Below are positions 1 to 8,587 of a DNA stretch of 64,000 nucleotides, piece after piece (the stretch's first letter is position 1; each line of letters starts with the position of its first letter). The stretch is from VRUE01 sp963728365 (lineage in GTDB: Bacteria; Actinomycetota; Thermoleophilia; Solirubrobacterales; 70-9), in NCBI GenBank assembly GCA_963728365.1, contig CAVSJI010000001.1:1550001-1614000 (forward strand), written 5' to 3'. A program made the position numbers and the translations under genes. The notes beneath the pieces were generated by a model. That model was not told the origin of the DNA. It did no database searches and worked only from the letters and a program-made list of their open reading frames with translations.

Positions 1-235
1 CGCCGCCTGCCCGGACGGCGCGGTCCTCGTCCTGCACTCGCCGCCGCGGGGCCACTGCGACGCCAACGGCGGCGGCGACCATTTCGGCAGCCCGGCGCTG
101 CTCGCGGCAATCGAGGAGAAGGCACCGCGACTCGCCGTCTGCGGCCACATCCACGAGTCGTGGGGCTGCGAGAGCCGGATCGGCGCGACGCCGGTCCGCA
201 ACCTCGGCCCCAAGGGCACCTGGATCGAGATCTGA
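1..235 (+). CDS. metallophosphoesterase, C-terminal part (5' end outside window)
   Basis: This is the last 77 residues of a calcineurin-like phosphoesterase; the start lies before the window. Visible motifs are LVLHSPP followed by GHCD, then CGHIHES (the typical metal-binding GHxH near the C-terminus) and the closing NLGPKG, where such proteins usually end. The family uses two divalent metals to hydrolyse phosphomono- or diesters; the substrate cannot be told from this fragment. It ends 7 bp before the convergent DHFR-like gene. The family call is fairly secure and the specificity unknown. Confidence 0.75.
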   Translation, partial: AACPDGAVLVLHSPPRGHCDANGGGDHFGSPALLAAIEEKAPRLAVCGHIHESWGCESRIGATPVRNLGPKGTWIEI

Positions 236-242
236 GCGCAGG

Positions 243-890
243 CTATCCAGCGCGGCGGTAGAGGAGGTGCGCCGCGTCTGGGCCCTCGACCACCCGCTCC
301 TGCTCGAGCCCGATCCTGCTCACGTCGCCGAGGTTCTCGAAGAGGCGGGTGCCCGAGCCGAGCAGCACCGGCGCGACGTTGAGCAGCATCTCGTCGATCA
401 GCCCGGCGGCCAGGTACTGCTGAGCGACATTGGCGCCGCCGCCGAGCGCGACGTCCTTGCCGGCCGCCGCGGCACTCGCCTGCTCCAGCGCCGACTCGAT
501 CCCGTCGGTGACGAAGGTAAAGCTGTTGCCCCCCTGCTTCTCCAGCCGCTCGCGCTCGTGGTGGGTGAGGACGAAGACCGGGTGGTGGAAGGGCGGGTCG
601 TCTCCCCACCAGCCGTCCCAGGGGTCCTCTCCCCAGGGACCGGGACCGCCGCCGAACATGTTGCGGCCCATGATCGTCGCGCCGACGTTCTCGAGCGACG
701 CCTCGAACACGGCGCTGCTGGCGTTCGTCTCGCCCCCCTCGCGACCGTGCGGCCGGCGCCAGGCGGCGAGCTTGAGCACCCACTCGTGGAGCTGCTCCCC
801 GCCTTCGCCGAGCGGGTGCTCCTCGCTCGGGTTGGGGCCTGCGGCGAAGCCGTCGAGCGAGACCGAGATCTGGAAACGGAGCTTGCTCAT
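243..890 (-). CDS. dihydrofolate reductase family protein (RibD C-terminal type)
   Basis: A 215-residue protein with the fold shared by DHFR and the RibD reductase domain. It opens with KLRFQISVSLDGFAAG, has the family motif ATIMGRNMF near residue 67, VFVLTHH in the middle and ALGGGANVAQQYL around residue 155, where NADPH is bound. Such stand-alone proteins are mostly uncharacterised NADPH-dependent reductases and are not expected to be the essential folate enzyme. The start at 890 was chosen because the protein begins at the first strand; another ATG lies 6 bp upstream. It reads away from the SDR gene upstream with a 29-bp gap, so co-transcription is likely. Confidence 0.8.
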   Translation of the reverse strand: MSKLRFQISVSLDGFAAGPNPSEEHPLGEGGEQLHEWVLKLAAWRRPHGREGGETNASSAVFEASLENVGATIMGRNMFGGGPGPWGEDPWDGWWGDDPPFHHPVFVLTHHERERLEKQGGNSFTFVTDGIESALEQASAAAAGKDVALGGGANVAQQYLAAGLIDEMLLNVAPVLLGSGTRLFENLGDVSRIGLEQERVVEGPDAAHLLYRRAG

Positions 891-919
891 CGGCATGCAG
901 TCTGGCGCAACGGCGCCGC

Positions 920-1750
920 TTACGCGAGCCGGTCGCGCTGGGCGGCGGTGCGGCGGAAGATCTCGGTGGCGCCGATCCGCTCGACGGTCCTCTCCGCCAA
1001 TCGTGGCGAGAGCTGGCCGAGGGCGAGCAGCGGCCGTATCGGCGAGCCGCTCTCCAGCACCTCGGGCTTGTCCTCTCGGATCGCCTCGACGACCCGCTCG
1101 GCGACCTTCTCCAGCGTCGTCTCGCCCATCAGCCGGTTGGAGCTGACCCCTTCCTCGACCATCCGCTGGTACATGCCGTCGCCCGCGACGAAGCCGGGGC
1201 AGACGACCGAGAAGCCGACCGGCGCACGGCGGTACTCGGCGCGCAGCGACTGGGTGAGGCCGATCAGCCCGGCCTTGGTCGCGGCGTAGGGCTCGTTGTA
1301 GGCGGGACCAACCTTGCCGGCCAGCGAGGAGATGAAGACGACGTGGCCGCGGCCCCGCTCGAGCATCCCCGGCAAGGCGCGGTGGGCGAGCAGCATCGGC
1401 GCGGTGAGGTTGATGTCGACCATCGCGGAGAGCTGGTCCGGGGTGTAGGCGGTGAAGGCGCCGACCGTCTCGATTCCGGCGTTGTTGACGAGCAGGTCGA
1501 GCGGCCCGAGCGCCGCCTCGCAGCGCTCGATCAGCGCCTCGACCTGGGTGCGTTCGCCAAGCTCGGCCGGCACCGCCTCGGCCTTCACCCCCAGGGCGCG
1601 CAGCTCGCCGACCGCATCGGCGAGAGCCTCCTCGCGCCGCCCGCTGACGACCACGTCCACACCCTCGGCACCGAGGCGCAGCGCAATCTGCCGCCCGATC
1701 CCGCCCGACGCCCCGGTCACCAAAGCCGTCCTGCCGCGCAGCTGTTTCAT
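920..1750 (-). CDS. SDR family NAD(P)-dependent oxidoreductase
   Basis: A 276-residue classical short-chain dehydrogenase. The N-terminal cofactor motif TGASGGIG (residues about 13-20), the NNAG motif near residue 90, and the catalytic set S (FISSLAG), Y and K (YAATKAG) are all present. The acidic or basic residue after beta-2 is Arg (SGRREEA), which favours NADP(H). The substrate is unknown. The ATG follows directly on the TAG of the upstream methyltransferase gene with no spacer, so the two are very probably translated from one mRNA. Confidence 0.85.
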   Translation of the reverse strand: MKQLRGRTALVTGASGGIGRQIALRLGAEGVDVVVSGRREEALADAVGELRALGVKAEAVPAELGERTQVEALIERCEAALGPLDLLVNNAGIETVGAFTAYTPDQLSAMVDINLTAPMLLAHRALPGMLERGRGHVVFISSLAGKVGPAYNEPYAATKAGLIGLTQSLRAEYRRAPVGFSVVCPGFVAGDGMYQRMVEEGVSSNRLMGETTLEKVAERVVEAIREDKPEVLESGSPIRPLLALGQLSPRLAERTVERIGATEIFRRTAAQRDRLA

Positions 1751-2641
1751 CTAGCCGGGGTTGGTCGCCGCGACCAGCCAGACGGACGCCTGGCCAACGA
1801 TCGAGCCGTCCGGTTGCCGCCACTCGGCATAGCGGTCGGCGAGGGCGTCTTCGATCTCAGGCCTGCGGCTCTCGCCGTGGTCGCCGTTGAGGCGGATCAG
1901 CTCGGCTCCCGGCCCGATTGCCAGCATCGAGTCGAGCGCTTCGTCCATGTCCTCGCCGATGAAGTAGTCGAAGTCGCGCTGCTGCAACTGAACGTCGGCG
2001 AAGCCGGCCGCCTCGAGGATGCCGGTGAGCGTTTCGGGGTTGCCGAGCGAGAACGGTCCCGGCCCACAGGTGTCCGCCTCGTACTCCTCGGGCCGCGAGA
2101 GGAAGCGCTGCACCACCCGCTCGGTCTCGGCGAAGATCGGGCTCTCGTCCTTGCGTCGCCAGCAGAGCTTGTAGAGGCCGGCGCCCGGCTTCAGCGCGCC
2201 CCGGATCGCCCGCATCGCCGGCACCGGGGCGGCGAAGAACTGCGTGCCCATGCGCGAGAAGGCGTAGTCGAACTCGGGCGCCCAGGCTGCGGTCTGCGCG
2301 TCGGCGCATTCGAACTCGACGTTCTCGACCCCCGCCTCGACGGCCTCGGCGCGGGCGTCCTCGATGAAGCGGGGCGAGGAGTCGCTGCCGAGCACCGAGC
2401 CCCCGGCGCCGACCATCGCCGCGATCAGCTGCGTGGTCTCGCCGAACCCGCAGCCGACGTCGATACAGCGGCCACCCTCGGGCGGCGAGTGCAGTTCGAA
2501 GATCTCGTTGGTCACCTCGTCGAGCGCCCCGACGAACACCTTGCGGTTCTTCTTCCAGCGTTCGTAGAGGACCGTGTCCCAGGCCCTCACGGCCTCCTCG
2601 TTGGCCGTTGCCACAGAACCGCTCTCTGGCAACCCGGCCAC
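1751..2641 (-). CDS. class I SAM-dependent methyltransferase
   Basis: A 296-residue protein with the Rossmann-like methyltransferase core: motif I is CIDVGCGFGETT (about residues 59-70), followed by the acidic residue of SDSSPRF and the motif-II-like region FDYAFSRMG. These bind S-adenosylmethionine; the acceptor is unknown. Downstream residues match UbiE/MenG-like enzymes only generally. The longest start is a GTG at 2641, six bases after the upstream stop; an alternative GTG at 2614 would remove nine residues. The stop abuts the SDR start, so the pair may act on the same small molecule. Confidence 0.8.
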   Translation of the reverse strand: MAGLPESGSVATANEEAVRAWDTVLYERWKKNRKVFVGALDEVTNEIFELHSPPEGGRCIDVGCGFGETTQLIAAMVGAGGSVLGSDSSPRFIEDARAEAVEAGVENVEFECADAQTAAWAPEFDYAFSRMGTQFFAAPVPAMRAIRGALKPGAGLYKLCWRRKDESPIFAETERVVQRFLSRPEEYEADTCGPGPFSLGNPETLTGILEAAGFADVQLQQRDFDYFIGEDMDEALDSMLAIGPGAELIRLNGDHGESRRPEIEDALADRYAEWRQPDGSIVGQASVWLVAATNPG

Positions 2642-2647
2642 GGCGCC

Positions 2648-2914
2648 TCAGCCCTCGAACAGCTTGCCGGCGCGGATGTGCGCGGCCATATCCGTCGATT
2701 CCTCCCGGTAGACCCGCCCGTCCTCGAACTCGATCGCCGGGTACTTGCGCTGCCCGGAGAGCTGCTCGAGCTCGTTCCGCTTCCCCGGCCGCAGCGGCCC
2801 CTTCACCACCTCATACTCGACCCCCTGCTCATCCAGCGCCTTCTGCACCTTCCAGCACGGATGCGCCTCGACCTTGGCCCACATGACGGGGCAGCGATGA
2901 AGCTTGATCGGCAT
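2648..2914 (-). CDS. glutathione S-transferase N-terminal domain protein (glutaredoxin-like)
   Basis: An 88-residue single thioredoxin-fold domain. It starts IKLHRCP, keeps the cis-proline strand KYPAIEFEDG and the following ES(T) that would contact a thiol tripeptide, then stops before the helical second domain of a full GST. Instead of a CxxC pair it has CPVMWAKVEAHPCW, so it need not be a redox-active glutaredoxin. Such short proteins are common in actinobacteria and have no settled function. It lies 6 bp upstream of the methyltransferase and is probably part of the same leftward operon. Confidence 0.7.
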   Translation of the reverse strand: MPIKLHRCPVMWAKVEAHPCWKVQKALDEQGVEYEVVKGPLRPGKRNELEQLSGQRKYPAIEFEDGRVYREESTDMAAHIRAGKLFEG

Positions 2915-2947
2915 GAGAGGAGCCTAGCCGCTGGTAGCCCCCTACGG

Positions 2948-4330
2948 TCAGTGCCTCACCTGCGTCAAGCGCTCGATCGCCGCGTCGACGTGCGTTAGAT
3001 ATCGCGTGACCACTTCCTGCACGTGCGGCTCCGCCGCGTGGTCGGCAAGCGCGCCCAGCAGGTTCAGCCGGTTCTCGGCCACCCAGGCCGAGAGGTCGGG
3101 CTCACGCAGCCAGCGGGCCTCCGTCCGCCAGGTCCGACTCGTCATGCGCGGCCAGTCCTCGATGCGGCTGGGGTACGGATTGGGGGGGCAGAGGCGGTTC
3201 CTCTCCGCGTCGTCGTCCCGGTGGGCCTCGACGAACCCGACCAGGGCCGCGTTGAAGCAGGGGGAAAGGTGACGGACCTGCTGGAGCACGATCCGGCCCG
3301 GCTGGAAGATTGGCGTCGCCGGGGCGTCGTTCAGGCCGAGCGCCGTGCAGTCCACGTACAGGGTGTCGGCGTCGGTGCGGGTCTCCCCGTGCTCGAGCAC
3401 GATCCGGCCGCTCTCGATTCGCTGCACGTGGCCGAGCCTGATCACGTCCTCGATCTGCCGCAGGCCGGCCAACTCCCCGGCGCTGAGCATCGTGCCGCGG
3501 AACATCGTCGCCGGCTCAGCCGGGTCGATGCGCGTCATCCGCCCGGAGGCCTCAAGCCGCTCGAAGAGCTCGGCGACGCTCTCTGCGCCGGCACCGGCTT
3601 CGGCGTCCAGGGCGATTCCCTCCATGAGCGAACCGACCTGATCCATAGGCTGAAAGTGGCGGCGGTCGTAGAACCAGGCGTCGCGGGGCCGGACCCAGCG
3701 GATCCGGTCCGGCTGCACGTCATTGCCGAGAAGCCAGGTGCAGGCGTCCGCAGCCGTCTTGCCGGATCCGAGGACGGCGTAGGAGCAGTCCGATCGTGCG
3801 GCCGCCGGCAGGTCGTTGACGGGGACCAGGCGAGCGTCCGGACCCGCCTCAAACGGGGTCGCATGGGTCGCCGGAATCGACGCCTCAAGATAGCGAGCGT
3901 CGACAACCCTGCGGCGCACGATCACGTCGTGAAGCTCTCCACCGTTCAGGTCGCGGATCTGCTCGCCGTCGCTCCCGGCGCCCAGGTGCTCATGTCCGGG
4001 AAGCAGGCTGACGCGGCCCGTGTCCTCGAGCCTCCCTGCAACCTCGGTGAAATATTCGACGACCTCCTCACCGGTCGCCCGCTCGTAGTAACCGGCGTTC
4101 TCTCCGGCCGGGTCGACGCGGTCCTCGCCCAGCGCCATCGAGCTCACGCCGTAGTAGGCGGAGGGCGTGTGCAGCCGAACGAATGGATACGCATCCAGCC
4201 AGTGGCCACCCGGCGCCGGTCGACGGTCGATCACGGTGACCTCGACATCGGACTCGCTGACAAGCGCATCGGCGAAGGCAAGCCCCGTCGCGCCCGCCCC
4301 CACCACCAGATAGTCCGTGTCGACCGGCAT
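2948..4330 (-). CDS. FAD-dependent, NAD(P)-binding oxidoreductase (monooxygenase-like)
   Basis: A 460-residue flavoprotein. DYLVVGAGATGLAFAD near the N-terminus is the FAD-binding GxGxxG, APGGHW is the second flavin contact typical of flavin monooxygenase-like enzymes, and AVLGSGKTAADACTWL in the middle is a second dinucleotide site. No substrate is apparent. The start at 4330 has a GGGGAG eight bases upstream; a longer reading from 4375 would overlap the stop of the upstream secreted-protein gene. With the shorter start the gap is 25 bp. Confidence 0.78.
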   Translation of the reverse strand: MPVDTDYLVVGAGATGLAFADALVSESDVEVTVIDRRPAPGGHWLDAYPFVRLHTPSAYYGVSSMALGEDRVDPAGENAGYYERATGEEVVEYFTEVAGRLEDTGRVSLLPGHEHLGAGSDGEQIRDLNGGELHDVIVRRRVVDARYLEASIPATHATPFEAGPDARLVPVNDLPAAARSDCSYAVLGSGKTAADACTWLLGNDVQPDRIRWVRPRDAWFYDRRHFQPMDQVGSLMEGIALDAEAGAGAESVAELFERLEASGRMTRIDPAEPATMFRGTMLSAGELAGLRQIEDVIRLGHVQRIESGRIVLEHGETRTDADTLYVDCTALGLNDAPATPIFQPGRIVLQQVRHLSPCFNAALVGFVEAHRDDDAERNRLCPPNPYPSRIEDWPRMTSRTWRTEARWLREPDLSAWVAENRLNLLGALADHAAEPHVQEVVTRYLTHVDAAIERLTQVRH

Positions 4331-4355
4331 GTCTCCCCGAGTCCCTGGGCCCAAC

Positions 4356-6650
4356 TCAGCAGATGGGCGCTTCATCGAGATTCACCCTCGTGTTGTTTTC
4401 CTCATTGGACTCCGGGACAACGTTGCTGGAGTCGGCCACCGCCGTCCAGCTGCCGTCACACGAGCCACTCGTGTAGGGCAGGGTCGCCGAGGATCCGGCG
4501 GCCAGTCCCGCAACCTGCACCGAGTCCCGCACCGTCGCTCCGTTGTAGATCGTGACGGTGAACGGTCCGGCGGCGACGGTTCCCTGGTTCTTGACGGTGA
4601 CTTCCCCAAGGGTCAGCCTGGTGACGATCAGATCGGCGTCTCCGGCCGGCCCCGGCGGAGGCAACGGAGGCGGCCTTTCATCCGGCGGCGGAACGGGCGG
4701 CGGGGGCGGGGCCACCGCGAAGGTGTGGATCCGGTAGGTCGCCTGCGCCTTGTCGCCGTTTTCCATCGGCAGCCGACCGCGCAGCAGGGCGCCGCCGGTC
4801 ACCGTCCGCCTCACCGAGCTCCCGAGCCGGTAGGCGACTGGCAGCGCGGTGTTGCGGTCGAACAGGTTCAGGTCACCCGTGTCCTGGGGGCCGAAGTCGT
4901 CCTCGCGCAGCTGCAGCCAGACCGGGATGACGTCGTCGGTCCGATGGTCGCGAGCCAGGCCCGCGGAGGTCCATACTCGGTGCGAGTCCTCGAGCCAGCG
5001 GTCGATGCCACGCTTGCTCACCAGGTTCCGGCCGTTGACCTTGAGGGTCACGCCGTGCAGGAACCAACCGCCGGCCGGTCCGTCCTTGCTCTTTTCGATC
5101 GCGACGCGGCTGATGTCCCCGATCGTCAGCCCGTCGCGGGTCGCCGGTCCGATCGCCACGCTGTAGGTGTCGTCATCACCGCGCTCGAAGTCGTCGTAGA
5201 GGCGCTTGTCGAGTGAGAACCGGTGGCTGCCGATATTCAGGTACACGTTGTCGTCGGTGCCCGCGAACCTGCGGTTGCCGGTCTCGATGCGGACGGTCAT
5301 CGACTCCACCGGGGTGCTCTCGCGCCGGAAGGTTGGCACGGCGCGAATCCAGGTGAACGGCGCATAGGACCCCGGGAAGGAAAAGGAGTCCTCGCCGTTG
5401 ATGACGGTCGACGTGTACGGCTGCCCGTCGATGCGGGCGTTCGCGTAGATGTCGGCTGAGCCGATCGTGTCGCCCAGGTCGATGCCCCGGTAGTTGATGA
5501 TCTCGACCTTCACGAAACGGGTATAGAGCTGATCGGTCCGGCTCGAAGGCAGGTCGGGCATGCCCGTCGCCTCGGCCGGGAAGTCGCGAAACCCGCCGAT
5601 GTAGCGATTGAATGCCTGCCGGTAGGGCGTGGGCCCGCGATCGTGGAAATCGCCGAGCGCCAGGCGCAGGCTGATGACGCTGCCCGCCTTGCCGGTGCGC
5701 TCGCCGCACTTGAACGGCAGGCACGGCTCGCCGCCGCCCTGCCAGTGCCCGCTGAAGATCGAGATTTCCTCGGCGCCCTTCACGTCGTGCCGAAGCGCTG
5801 CCGTGCCGCGCAGCGACATCGCGCGCTTCCAGAGCGGCTCGTTGCCCAGCCAGGATCGGACCGCCCGGATCCACTGCCGGCTGGCGAAGTATGCGGTGAC
5901 GTAGGCCTGCTCGTACTTCGGGCGCCCCGGCCAGTCCTTGTTGAGGCCGCCGTAGAGGCTCTTGTTCTTGTTCGACTGCCAGTTGCCATGCCCGCGGGGG
6001 ATGCCTTTCACCCCGGTGTAGACGGCGCGGTTGCCGACCAGCTGCTCGCGCGTCTGCGGCGGCACGTCGAACCAGGTCGGCGTCTGCCCGTACCCCAACG
6101 ACGAAACGCCGGGACCGCCGCGCCCGTCCTCCGCCACGGGGTCCTCTACCCAGTTGCTGTGCGCGTAGAAATCCTGCACGGCGTGCAGCGAGATCCCGAG
6201 CACGGCCATCACGTCGAGGGGGTCGGCGTGCGGCTGGCGCCCCGCGTACTGGACCCACTTGCGGGTCAGGAACATCAGGCGCTGCCACTCCTTCTCGATC
6301 CCCGCGGTGGTCGAGAGGTTCGGCATCCCGACCTGGCGACTCTCGTAGTCGAAGTGCAGCCGCCGCGCCCCCTCGACCCATTGGGGCAGCCAGTTCTCGT
6401 GGTTGAACCCGAACCGGGTGAGTCCGATCAGCGCGCCGGCGTGCCCGGAATAGGGATTGTCGTCCGGGTTCGTGTAGTAGTCGACGAACCAGTTGTCGAC
6501 CATGCCGACATCCGCAGCCGCCGCGCTGAATCCCTCACCCGTGAGCGCATCCCGCGTCAGATCAGCATGAGGCCCGGTGTCAAACGCCCGCGCCGAGCCT
6601 GGGACCAAGCACAGCCCCAACACAAGCCCGATCCCAACCAACCGGCGCAC
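4356..6650 (-). CDS. secreted zinc-phospholipase-C-like protein with C-terminal CARDB domain
   Basis: A 764-residue exported protein with a GTG start and GAAGG 11 bases upstream. Residues 1-22 are a signal peptide (LVLGLCLVPGSARA). The mature part begins FDTGPHADLTRDAL and carries HAVQDFYAHSNWVE around residue 156, the His/Asp/His pattern of zinc-dependent phospholipase C and Het-C-like proteins. A beta-rich middle part follows, then a proline-rich linker near residue 650 and a C-terminal CARDB-like adhesion domain (LTLGEVTVKNQG, ESNEENN). The domain order suggests an extracellular lipid- or polymer-acting enzyme; activity is inferred from the metal motif only. Confidence 0.65.
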   Translation of the reverse strand: MRRLVGIGLVLGLCLVPGSARAFDTGPHADLTRDALTGEGFSAAAADVGMVDNWFVDYYTNPDDNPYSGHAGALIGLTRFGFNHENWLPQWVEGARRLHFDYESRQVGMPNLSTTAGIEKEWQRLMFLTRKWVQYAGRQPHADPLDVMAVLGISLHAVQDFYAHSNWVEDPVAEDGRGGPGVSSLGYGQTPTWFDVPPQTREQLVGNRAVYTGVKGIPRGHGNWQSNKNKSLYGGLNKDWPGRPKYEQAYVTAYFASRQWIRAVRSWLGNEPLWKRAMSLRGTAALRHDVKGAEEISIFSGHWQGGGEPCLPFKCGERTGKAGSVISLRLALGDFHDRGPTPYRQAFNRYIGGFRDFPAEATGMPDLPSSRTDQLYTRFVKVEIINYRGIDLGDTIGSADIYANARIDGQPYTSTVINGEDSFSFPGSYAPFTWIRAVPTFRRESTPVESMTVRIETGNRRFAGTDDNVYLNIGSHRFSLDKRLYDDFERGDDDTYSVAIGPATRDGLTIGDISRVAIEKSKDGPAGGWFLHGVTLKVNGRNLVSKRGIDRWLEDSHRVWTSAGLARDHRTDDVIPVWLQLREDDFGPQDTGDLNLFDRNTALPVAYRLGSSVRRTVTGGALLRGRLPMENGDKAQATYRIHTFAVAPPPPPVPPPDERPPPLPPPGPAGDADLIVTRLTLGEVTVKNQGTVAAGPFTVTIYNGATVRDSVQVAGLAAGSSATLPYTSGSCDGSWTAVADSSNVVPESNEENNTRVNLDEAPIC

Positions 6651-6734
6651 GCACGCACCTTCTCACAACCAGGGCAAAAAGCCAATCCGCCGGGCGACCG
6701 CGCGGCCGACTCGATCTAGGCCGGCGATCCGTCG

Positions 6735-7208
6735 CTATCCGTCCGCGGCGGCGCGCAGGGCCGCGATGTCGAGCTTGCCCATCTTCAGCATCGCCTCCAT
6801 CGCGCGCCTCGCCCGCTCGGGGTCCTCGTCGCCGAACAGCTCTCCGAGGCCGGTCGGGGTCACCTGCCAGCAGAGGCCGTACTTGTCGGTGACCCAGCCG
6901 CACTGGCCCTCCTTGCCGCCGCCCGCCGACAGCTTCTCCCAGTAGTAGTCGATCTCGGCCTGGTCGGCGCAGTTGATCTGGAAGGAGACGGCCTCGTCGA
7001 ACTTGAACTGCGGGCCGCCGTTGATGCCGACGAAGCGCTGACCCTCGACTTCCCACTCGACCGTCACCACCGTCCCGGCCTTCTGCGGCACAGCCTCGTT
7101 GTAGTGGGTGATGCTGACGATGCGAGAGTCCTCGAAGACCGAGAGGTAGAAGTTCGCGGCCTCCTCCGCCTCGGTGTCGAACCAGAGGTTGGGGGTGATC
7201 TTCTGCAT
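6735..7208 (-). CDS. VOC family protein (PhnB / 3-demethylubiquinone methyltransferase-like)
   Basis: A 157-residue vicinal-oxygen-chelate protein. It begins MQKITPNLWFDTEAEEAANFY, continues with VEGQRFVGINGG and QINCADQAEIDYYWEKL, and ends with the helical tail typical of PhnB-like proteins, GELFGDEDPERARRAMEAML. The older database name 3-demethylubiquinone methyltransferase is not supported for this family. The start is set by AAGGAGG ten bases upstream. It diverges from the decayed TetR gene, which may once have controlled it; that regulatory link is inference. Confidence 0.85.
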   Translation of the reverse strand: MQKITPNLWFDTEAEEAANFYLSVFEDSRIVSITHYNEAVPQKAGTVVTVEWEVEGQRFVGINGGPQFKFDEAVSFQINCADQAEIDYYWEKLSAGGGKEGQCGWVTDKYGLCWQVTPTGLGELFGDEDPERARRAMEAMLKMGKLDIAALRAAADG

Positions 7209-7355
7209 GGTGCTGCCTCCTTCTTGGTGGGTGTTCTTGGAACCGAACATCACTCCCGGCTCCGCTCGAAGACGAGGGTGGCGATGCCCTCGCCGACCGC
7301 GAGACGAGCTCGGTTGCCACGATCCTTCCCATGATCTTCTCTTTTCGGTCGGTTC

Positions 7356-7845
7356 ACGAGTCTGGGAGAGCGCAAGAAGGAGCGCACGCGGCGCGAGATC
7401 GCCGAGGCGGCGAGGCGCCTGTCCGGCGAGCGCGGCTTCGAGGCGGTCACCGTCGCCGCGGTGGCGGCCACGGCCGAGGTCTCCGAGGCGACCATCTTCA
7501 ACTACTTCCCGACCAAGGAGGACCTCTTCTACAGCGGGCTTGAGGCCTTCGAGGAAGCGCTGCTCGACGCGATCCGCGACCGTCCCCCGGGCGAGTCGGC
7601 CCTCGCCGCCTTCGGCCGCTTCATCACCGAGCCCCGCGGCCTGTTCGTCCTCCCCGGACCCGGATGCGGCCGAGCGACAGGCGGCGATGACCCGGGTGAT
7701 CGAGGAGAGCCCGGCCCTGCTCGCTCGCGAACAACGTATCCTCGCCGGTACTCGCAATCCGCTGTTGGGTCGCCGCGTCCGCGCCCAGGCGAAACGCGCA
7801 CTGGGGAGGCTGGAAGCGGGGTTGGGCGGCTACGCGAGCCGTTAG
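7356..7845 (+). pseudogene. TetR/AcrR regulator, decayed (lost start codon, frameshift, internal deletion)
   Basis: Codons 7359-7660 read as a clear TetR DNA-binding half (LGERKKERTRREIAEAA, then TIFNYFPTKEDLF). No ATG, GTG or TTG exists in this frame after the in-frame stop at 7332-7334; the codon where relatives of this family often start with MSLGERKK is ACG at 7356. Near 7660-7670 the similarity moves to another frame (DAAERQAAMTRVIEESPALL), and after REQRILAG it jumps to a regulator C-terminus (RRALGRLEAGL-like), so most of the ligand-binding domain is missing. Three independent lesions make a pseudogene more likely than a sequencing error. Confidence 0.75.
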
Positions 7846-7983
7846 GCCGGGAGCTGCGTTGGTCGCGCGGTAATTCGCGACTTGAGAACGGGATCGGCCG
7901 GCGTTACGCTGGACTCGTTCGGCGAGGTGGGTGGATTGCCAAACGGTTTTCGCAAGGAGCCCAGCCCTAACGCCGTAGGGCGA

Positions 7984-8024
7984 GCACCGAGCGGCGCCCG
8001 GCGACTCAGGGCTCCGCTCGGTGC
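7984..8024. terminator. inverted repeat, probable bidirectional terminator
   Basis: An 11-bp perfect stem, GCACCGAGCGG at 7984 and its complement ending at 8024, with a 19-base loop. It sits between the converging tetR remnant and the secreted-protein gene ending at 8048. No T-run follows. The rest of 7846-8047 shows no gene. Confidence 0.45.
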
Positions 8025-8047
8025 GCCCGAAGGTCAGCCCCGGCTCG

Positions 8048-8467
8048 TTATTCGGTCGGGGGATGCGTTTGATCGACCAGGCGCCTCGCCGCGAACGGCT
8101 GACTGCCCGGGTCGTGCTTTGGCAGCATCGCCTTGACCACGACCTTGTCGCCGACCTGGACGTCATTCAGGTCGCGCATCTGGTCGTTGTTGTTGTCGGC
8201 AACGACGATCCGCGCTTCGCCGAGGTCGAAGGCGACGGTCTCGCCGATGAAGCCGCCCTTGCGCGCGCGCGCGTTGCCGTGCGCGACCTCGACCATGCTT
8301 TCGCCTTCGTAGACGCCCTTGAAGACATAGGCGACGTTGTGCGTCTTGGAATGGCCGTTGGCGTTGTGGTGGCCGTGGTTGTCGCCCTTGCCGGCGAACG
8401 CCCCCGCCGGAATGGCGAGCGCGGCAACGCCGAGAGTGACGATGATTCCCAATCTGAGCCGGCTCAT
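8048..8467 (-). CDS. small secreted protein of unknown function
   Basis: A 139-residue protein with a signal peptide (LGIIVTLGVAALAIPAGAFA, then AGKGDN). The mature part is rich in His, Asn and Asp near its start and contains two short beta-rich stretches, VAYVFKGVYEGESMVEV and FDLGEARIVVADNNND, then KVVVKAMLPKHD. It resembles extracellular DUF5666-like domains only in outline, so no function is assigned. The start at 8467 is favoured by GGGGGAAAG just upstream and by the signal peptide beginning there. Confidence 0.65.
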   Translation of the reverse strand: MSRLRLGIIVTLGVAALAIPAGAFAGKGDNHGHHNANGHSKTHNVAYVFKGVYEGESMVEVAHGNARARKGGFIGETVAFDLGEARIVVADNNNDQMRDLNDVQVGDKVVVKAMLPKHDPGSQPFAARRLVDQTHPPTE

Positions 8468-8587
8468 TGCGCTTTCCCCCTTCTCGATCCCGTTACAGGA
8501 CGATTTCCCGCCCCTACCAAGACTAAACGGGCATCGGCGGGGCTCGTCAGGGCCGATCGACCTTCTGTCCACCTTGGCCAGCAGCCG

